Below, piece by piece: positions 57,931 through 64,000 of a stretch of 64,000 nucleotides of DNA (its first letter is position 1; every line of letters starts with the position of its first letter). Origin of the DNA: Acanthochromis polyacanthus (Eukaryota > Chordata > Actinopteri > Pomacentridae). The position numbers and the translations under genes were made by a program. The notes beneath the pieces were generated by a model. That model searched no databases. It was not told the origin of the DNA and saw only the letters and a list, made by a program, of their open reading frames with translations. Where the stretch lies: the NCBI RefSeq assembly GCF_021347895.1, contig NC_067127.1, positions 38,760,916 to 38,824,915 of the forward strand, read 5' to 3'.

Positions 57931-59729
57931 CTGAAAATAGAAATTAGAAAATTATTTTTAAAAAGCGCTGTAGTTTTCATTGTACAGCATAAAAAATGTA
58001 GTAATACAGAGGGTTCACACAGCCATAAATATTGGTTTATTCATCATAATTCATGCTGAAGAATACTTTATCAAAAAACACATGGTGTTAATGACTGATT
58101 TAGGAGCATTATCCAAGGACCAATGTGACACTTACCTTTAAGATGAAGACCCCTCATGGTGTACAGTCCTTTTGGATTGGGTGGGTGAGAGTGCCAGTCT
58201 GGATATATTGTTTAACATGTTTTAAAATTCTATTGGAAATATGTGCTATGCAAAATTATCAGATATTTAAAAATATAGCATTATTTACCTTGTTAACACC
58301 TTTCATTTTTTCATTTGGGAGAGGGATTCCCAAAATGGATCTGAGAGCCCCGTCCTCTAGTGGACGATGACCTACATGGAAATACAAACAATTTATGTAC
58401 ATTGTAAAGATATACAATGCAGATGAAATTGTTCTCCACCTTTTAGAACATAGGTGAGTCCACGGTGAAAGTGCAGAGATCATAAAAGTCTCTGTTTGCA
58501 TGGCTTTAGTCTACAGGAGCACATAGAGCTCCAACATTATAGACCAACTTTGACGCGTTAGATTAAGAAAGGCAGCTTAATGTCATGCTTGATACTGAGG
58601 ACAAGGGGCAAGTGCTCTAGCACCACCTGGTGTCTATCTGTGCACGCCACTGGTCAGAGCCTTACTAGTTTAATGCTACTAAATGTTGTCCAGTTATATA
58701 CAGCATGGTATATAACTGCCGAAGTTATAGTCCATCTTTAAAATGAAAAGCCGTAGCTTTGGTCTGCACATAATGGTTAACTGATGTTCTTTGTTTTGCT
58801 ACACATCTAAACAGGTCCGCTGTTATATATTCCTGGTTTATATTTTGTTTCACCTGCAGTTGTAATTCATTCATTTGAACTGTGCAAATAATGTGCAACG
58901 TGTAATATTCACCTCTGGGCAATAACGTGTAATTTATGTCATTATTTTTTTTACACTATGTACATTTATAACCTAGTATAAAGTAAAATTTTACTTTTTT
59001 AACACCTTTGTCTTATATTTTTTACCTCTGTTTATATTTGATACTTGCTAATTCTTATATTTTGTACTTCTGAATATACTTTAACACTTTTGAATAGGAG
59101 GAGCTGTAACACAACCAATTTTCCCTCAGGGATCAATAAAGCATTTCTGATTTTGATATACAACAGAAATTTTGCAGTGAAGCAGCCCTTACTGCCCTTT
59201 TGCCCATACTACATTGTGTAAAACATCACCGCTCATAGTGATAGAATAGAGTAGAGTAGAATAGACCTTTAGCAAGCAATAATAATTAAAAAAGGAAAGG
59301 TATAAAACAGTATGTGCATTATTATAAATAGCAGAAATAAAACTGCCCACTATAACAATTATTTGCAAAATACTATGTACACAGTATGCAGTCACATTAT
59401 AAATTTACCATCAACAGCCAATGCTGATTTTCATTTATGATTCCAAGAAGCAACTTGTGCACTATTGGATCCAACTAAAACATGAAAAGAGAAGAAAGCA
59501 TTTGTGTTAGCTTGAGATATAAAAAACAAAAAACCATACCAAACGTCTTCAACAGTCAGTCTATGCATTACATTGAACTGTAAACCTTCAGGGGCAGGTG
59601 TGGCAGGTGCGGCTGCTGCAGGGGCTGATGCTGGGGCAGCTGGGGCAGGTATGGCGGCTGTGAGGGCTGTCGCTGGGGCAGCAGTGGCAGGAGCAGAGAC
59701 TAGCTTGTGAGGGATCCTTGGCTTGTGGT
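57778..59729 (-). CDS. Unrecognised protein, C-terminal 125 residues in three exons
   Basis: The minus-strand exons are 59586-59729, 58289-58371 and 57778-57930. All have AG/GT borders, and the phases fit (1, 0, then stop). The first encodes HKPRIPHKLVSAPATAAPAT and a long Ala/Pro-rich linker. The second encodes GHRPLEDGALRSILGIPLPN and EKMKGVNK. The third encodes FVESIIKGEKEIKFKMSVED, LERHRFEIAQTLLLRTG and a short tail ending in TGA. The joined part looks like a small helical domain with alternating charge. I do not recognise the family. Earlier exons would lie beyond the L2 element. The first donor (gtttac) is weak. It could be a host gene or an old captured transposon gene. Confidence 0.55.
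58289..58371 (-). CDS. Unrecognised gene, middle exon
   Basis: 83 bp, acceptor ccatgtag, donor gtaaat. It enters in phase 1 and leaves in phase 0, matching both neighbours. Confidence 0.55.
58976..59155 (+). repeat. LINE 3' end (Rex1-like)
   Basis: Ends ttccctcagggatcaataaa and gcatttctgattttgat, the 3' tail type of Rex1/L2-like LINEs. It lies in an intron of the unrecognised gene. A second tail, reversed, begins near 59240 (gatagaatagagtagagtag). Confidence 0.6.
59586..59729 (-). CDS. Unrecognised gene, Ala/Pro-rich exon
   Basis: 144 bp, acceptor tttttttaaag, donor gtttac (weak). About 35 residues of Ala/Pro/Thr repeats form a probable flexible linker. Confidence 0.45.
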
Positions 59730-59755
59730 CTTTAAAAAAAATTAAGTGGTCCACA

Positions 59756-62700
59756 TCTAATAATAATAATGATAATACATTTAATTTATAGATGCCTTTC
59801 AGAGCACCCAAGGACACCGTAGAAACAGTTAAAACACATTCAAATTAACAATATAAAACTTAAAGATGTAAAAAAAAATTAAAAGAATTAAACTTAGCAG
59901 TTTTAAAACAACAGAGGAGGAAAAAAAGGAAGGGAAGTCAAAGTGGGTATGCTTGTTTGAACAGGTGGGTTTTAAGATGGGATTTGAAAATGTCCAGGGA
60001 TGGAAGATGATCAGAGAGTACTGTTGGGTGTGTTTGTGTTGGAGATCAGTGAAGTACAGAGGGGGGAGGTTATGGAGGGCCTTCAAGGTTAGGAGTATGG
60101 TTTTGTAATGCGGTGTGTGATTGGGAACCAGTGAAGTTGTTGGAGAACCGGGGTGATGTGGTGGAGACTAGGTGTCCTAGTGATGATCCAGGCTGCTGCA
60201 CTTGAGGGGAAGACCAGAGAGAAGGGAATTGCAAAAGTCCAGACAGGAGGTGATCAGATAGTGGACCAGGATGGCGGTGCTGACACGGGTGAGGGACGAA
60301 CGGAGGCAGTTGATGTTACGACAATGGATATATGCAGATCGAGTGATGTTATTGATGTCAATTTGGAATGACAGAGTGCCGTCGAGGATGATACCCAGAC
60401 TCTTGACCTGCAGGGAGGGAGAGAAAGAGGAGTTGTCAATGGTAAAACTGATAGTTTTTGCAAGAACGGATTTAGAACCAATGAGGAGAACCACAATTTT
60501 GCCACTGTTGAGTTTGAGAAAGTTGGAGAACCAAGATTTGATTTCCTGTAGGCAGACACAGAGGGAGGTGGGAGGGAGGGTGGAAGTGGGGTTGGTTGAG
60601 AGGTAGAGCAAGGTGTCATCTGCACAGGAGTAAAACTGTATGTTATATTTCCGAAATATATGGCTGAGACGGAGAAGATAAATAATGAAAAGCATGGGAC
60701 TGAGAACAGAGCCTTGGGGAACACCGGAGGAGAGGGGAGATGGCTGGGATCTATTAACTGAATGAACTGAGTGCGGCCAGAGAGATACGATATGAACCAG
60801 GCCAAGGGTGTGTATGATAAATCAATGGATGTCAGTCTATGGAGGAAGATGGAATGGGAGATGGTGTCAAAAGCTGCACTCAGGTCGAGAAGGATGAGGA
60901 TGATAAGAGTCCAGAGTCTACTGCCATCAGAAGGTAGTTGGTTATTTTAAGTAGAGCTGTTTCTGTGCTGTGGTGGGGAGGGGAGGGAAAACAGACTGGA
61001 ATTGTTCATAGAGGTTGTTGTTGGAGAGGTGGGAGTGGATTTGGGATGCAACTGTTTTCTCTAGGATTTTTGCGAGGAATGGCAAGTTGGAAATAGGGTG
61101 AAGGTTATTGAAGTTGTCGGGGTCTGAACCAGATTCCTTGAGAGTTGGAGTGAGTGCAGCAAATCTGAGAGGTGATGGGACAGAACCAGAGGTGTGGAAG
61201 GAGTGGATGATGGCGGTGACATGGAGATGACAAGTTTTGACCAATTGTGTGGGGAGGGGGTCAAGTTGACAGGTGGATGTTTTAGATTTCCTGTTGAGAT
61301 CAGATATGTCAGCAGAAGAGGGAAGGTGGAAACTTGAGAGTGCCTGACAAGAGGGAGCTAGGGGAGCAGGAGGGAGTGAACTGCAGGGGGTGTGAGAGGT
61401 CAGTTGCTGGTGGATATTATCAGTTTTTGCAATGAAAAGTTCATGAGCGTATTACAACTGTTGGCGGAGTAGAAGTGTGAGGGGAAAAGAGTCTGGTGGG
61501 TGCAGGGAGTTGTTATTTAGAGAAAACAAAGCGTGAGTGTTCCCATCACCTGCACTGATGAGACCTGCATAATACTGAGATTTGCCTGTAGGGATTGTGT
61601 CTTTATAATAAAGAATGTGGTGGTGTGTTACAGCTGTGGCCGTATTTCTGGAGTGTTTTATTATTGTGTTTGTATTTTGGGGTTGTTTTGTTGTCTGGGA
61701 CTGGGTAGGAGTGAGTTTAGATCTTTGTGTTGTGCAGGAGCTGTAATTTGTGGCAGGGTGGACCCAGTGCTGATTGGCTGTTCACCATTTTAAATCTTGG
61801 CAGCCTACAGTGCTCAGGCGTGAACTAACCGTGACGTCAGCCGTTGGTTTCAATGCCGAGAAAATGAAGCCCGGATTTCGCTACTTCCTGGTCGCCATTT
61901 TGGATTTTTTGGAGCCAGTGACGTAAAAAGCGTCATCAAACAGGCTGGACCGGAGAGCAACTCGGGGCAGGACCAGTCTATGGGACTGTCAATCAAGTAT
62001 AGCCACGCCCCCTGGCTCCACCAACTTTAACGATTTATTTAAAATTCAGTATTGATTTATTTTAAGATCGGCCACCTGATCTCTCATTTTGACCATGAAA
62101 ACTAACGGGAAAAAAATCCTGAGCTGTAGAACATCAGTCTATCAAATTTTATTTTTCCAAAAATGAATTGGGGTCTATGGAGAAAAAGCTTTTTGGAGCC
62201 AACCCTAGCGGACCGCGGGATATTGCAAGGTTTTGACACTTCTGGGTTGGCTTCAACTCTGGAGCCAGATGCTACGTCCATCTTTATATACAGTCTCTGA
62301 CAGTGATGGAAGAGCCACTCTGACAGCAGCACCCTTTTTCGCGTGTTTTTTTCCCAAACCAATTTGCGTGCTGCCTGTGTTTTTGTTCGGTTAAGCTAGT
62401 GTTGTTTTTTTTGTTTGTTAGACCTAGGTTTCCTTTTGTAGTAGTTGTGGTTTTTTAGGATAGTTTTTTTTTTTTGAGTGTGTAAACTGCCTCTTTCGTT
62501 TGTATCCCGTTCTTTTGTTGCCTGAATGAATAGCCCATGTGGTGGCCTCTTTTATTTGTAAAAAATTGTAAATAAACTTTTTTTGTATTTTTCTTAGACC
62601 CTGTTAATTGTTTTGGGGACTGGGAAAATATATATATATTTTTTATCAAGGACTATGCTACACACCTTCCCCCTAGACGGGTGCGTAACATGGTGATAGA

Positions 62701-62865
62701 TTTCTTTATGAATAGTTAGACCGGTTTTATTGTAGAGTCGCTGCAGCTGTCAACCTTTACCTTTGAGGAGACGGAGTTGGGGTGTAAACCAGGGAGCAGA
62801 GGGAGTGATACAGTCCAGATTTTTAAGGGAGCGAGTGAGTTCAACAGAGTATAGGGTCATTCCAG
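59756..62865 (-). mobile_element. L2-type LINE, split by a solo LTR
   Basis: Read on the minus strand from 62865: APWFTPQLRLLKGKG, LYNKTGLTIHKEIYH, (LTR), YYKDTIPTGKSQYYAGLI, NTHALFSLNN, RT blocks including [17 protein letters not shown] and [19 protein letters not shown] (catalytic ADD), [36 protein letters not shown], and LLTLKALHNLPPLYFTDLQH. The 3' end is a tta repeat at 59756. Many frameshifts; the endonuclease is missing. Confidence 0.8.
61626..62690 (+). mobile_element. Solo LTR in the L2 element
   Basis: 1065 bp from TGTTACAGC to GCGTAACA, with tggtg on both sides (61621-61625 and 62691-62695), a perfect 5-bp duplication. aataaac near 62571 is its poly(A) signal. The L2 protein sequence reads straight across once the LTR is skipped. 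Confidence 0.88.
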
Positions 62866-62884
62866 GTGAAATGACCAGATATTC

Positions 62885-63408
62885 CTTGGGGGTGTTGCTG
62901 CACCATCTTCAAATTAGTCCTAAATGTGCATGCCATTAGACAGTCACAAAAGTACTTTCTATGCTAAATTGTAGGCCTGTAGCTCAAATAGTTTCTGAGT
63001 TGTGGGGGTCTGAAATTTTCAGAATTTGGGCTATAAAAAGCCTCACCAGCGTTTTTTGCATCTTTAAGTGTTTATTTCTCAGCCTCTAGACATACCAGAG
63101 AGCTGTGAGTTGGTAAACAAGGCCTCTGCATGTAGCTAGTGCCCCACAAACATCCCCAGGTGTTTCCCTACACTCTGCAGGCCATGGGGGCTTGCTAAAA
63201 ATGCTAAAAAATTAAGAGATACCTACTCACGAGTGGAGTTTGGGACCTTAAAAGTGCTAGAAATACTGCACAGAAGTGTTCTAACACCCCTGGGTTCCAT
63301 TCTACACAAACTTGTGTGATAACTTAGCAAACTGGAGCTTTCTAGGTACCTCAGTTTGGAAAATATGAGCTCCCAAAGTTGGAAGAGATTTTTAATTGGC
63401 TATTTTTA
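62885..63408 (+). repeat. Repeat family R, copy 2 (without insert)
   Basis: Matches 37600-37886 plus 39058-39286, with cactctgcaggccatggggg marking the uninterrupted site. Confidence 0.85.
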
Positions 63409-64000
63409 GGTTAGTGTTGTTAGCAATAACTGTAGGGGAGAGCTAGAGACAGGCTATGCTGTAACTATCGCAAGACCGTTAATGAGATTTTGGAAGACAA
63501 CATGGCGGCGCCCTGCTGCTGAAGTAGAATTCGCTATTCTCAGCTCTTTCTAAACAAAATTTAATTCAATCACCGCATTACTTGAGTTTACTCATTTATA
63601 TTTTCTCCCTCAAACTGAGGATTTGGAGTACCATCCAGCGTGGAGGACCTCAAGCGATTTATTGACGGATATTTTAACAGCTGCGTGATGGAGGATCCGA
63701 ACCGCGACAATCCGTCTAAAAAGAGGAAGAATGACTCTTCGACTGATACAGAAGATTTAGTTACGGCGGACATCCCGGTTAATATCCTGGAGTCCATAAA
63801 CAAAAGCTAGATGTCCTCGGAATTCTTCGAGACGAAATCCGGGACTTGAAGGTAAGTTTGGAAAACGCATACCTGCAGATAAGTGAGCTCCAGCGGGACC
63901 ACACTGAACTACGTTCTTCCTTTTCAGCTGTTACGTCCGAGTTGGAGACGATTAAAAGGGAAAATAAAGCGCTTAAAGAGACTGTACTGGATGTCCAATC
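63409..64000 (+). mobile_element. 5' end of an L1-type LINE, runs off the window
   Basis: A leader with acatggcggcgccc near 63500 resembles a YY1-type site, as found at the start of some L1 promoters. The ORF1 sequence that follows is described separately. Confidence 0.6.
63688..64000 (+). pseudogene. L1 ORF1-like coiled-coil protein, partial, frameshifted
   Basis: ATG 63688 gives MEDPNRDNPSKKRKNDSSTD and continues to a TAG at 63808. A one-base change in an A run moves the frame, and coding resumes with LDVLGILRDEIRDLKVSLEN and SELQRDHTELRSSFSAVTSE, a long heptad coiled coil still open at the window end. ORF1 proteins form trimers on LINE RNA through such coiled coils. The RNA-binding domain would lie beyond the window. 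Confidence 0.65.

Noticed and set aside
58125..58200. Extra exon of the unrecognised gene (LYTMRGLHLK on the minus strand)
   Set aside because: Its phase would not fit; the exons at 58289 and 57778 join directly in frame without it.
59431..59817. Single 128-residue Ala/Pro-rich protein
   Set aside because: The middle is an exon with good borders, but the ends run through intron and the L2 3' tail, so the unspliced frame is not a protein.

Overview
The window is vertebrate nuclear DNA, almost certainly from a teleost fish. The signs are a spliced host gene with introns, dense Tc1/mariner, hAT, PIF/Harbinger, L1/Tx1-like, L2/Rex1-like and Ty3/Gypsy elements, tRNA-derived SINEs of a typical fish type, and long minisatellites. 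I saw no prokaryotic or plasmid features. Species and gene names come from recognising motifs, not from database searches.

Region 1 (1-17.3 kb) is the 3' half of ENTPD6, a nucleoside diphosphatase of the GDA1/CD39 family, on the + strand. Ten exons between 1515 and 16601 join without a break in reading frame (843 nt, 280 residues plus stop). A poly(A) signal lies at 17248. The introns hold a SINE, Tc1 remnants, a MITE, a PIF/Harbinger element (9926-11889) and two large minisatellites: a 34-bp unit at 2.6-4.5 kb and a 29-bp unit at 12.0-14.2 kb. The 29-bp unit appears to derive from a Tc1 transposase segment.

Region 2 (17.4-28.2 kb) is nested mobile DNA: a 5'-truncated Rex1/L2-like LINE (-), SINE and mariner-like remnants, then a decayed Gypsy element (Gypsy-1). 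The Gypsy-1 leader was split by a hAT element, which was itself split by a complete Tc1-like element with an intact 350-aa transposase.

Region 3 (28.2-39.7 kb) holds a second Gypsy element (Gypsy-2) with a PNMA-like Gag, a long Pol, an integrase split by a solo LTR, and a 3' LTR carrying a 28-bp perfect palindrome. A LINE fragment and a repeat that recurs at 62.9 kb follow. Imperfect ~87-bp inverted repeats bound the region.

Region 4 (39.7-48 kb) has a CpG-rich promoter-like stretch, a ~3-kb inverted-repeat element with a nested L1 fragment and MITE, and a 4.25-kb hAT with an exact 8-bp target duplication. That hAT contains a second, frameshifted copy of the Tc1 and a Harbinger-like SANT fragment.

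Region 5 (48.9-52.6 kb) is a C2H2 zinc-finger gene of two joined coding exons (477 aa, 14 fingers). A decayed Tc1 lies in its intron.

Region 6 (52.7-64 kb) holds a Tc1 remnant, an L1/Tx1-like LINE with a SINE inserted at its reverse-transcriptase active-site codons, LINE tails, and a three-exon minus-strand gene end that I do not recognise (57.8-59.7 kb). An L2 LINE split by a solo LTR follows, then the second copy of the 37.6-kb repeat and the 5' end of an L1-type element running off the window.

The only likely host genes are ENTPD6, the zinc-finger gene and possibly the unrecognised gene; nearly everything else is mobile DNA or its debris. I did not find a clearly new biological system. 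The strongest leads are the Tc1-derived minisatellite, the possibly active Tc1 pair, the PNMA-like Gypsy element and the unrecognised gene.
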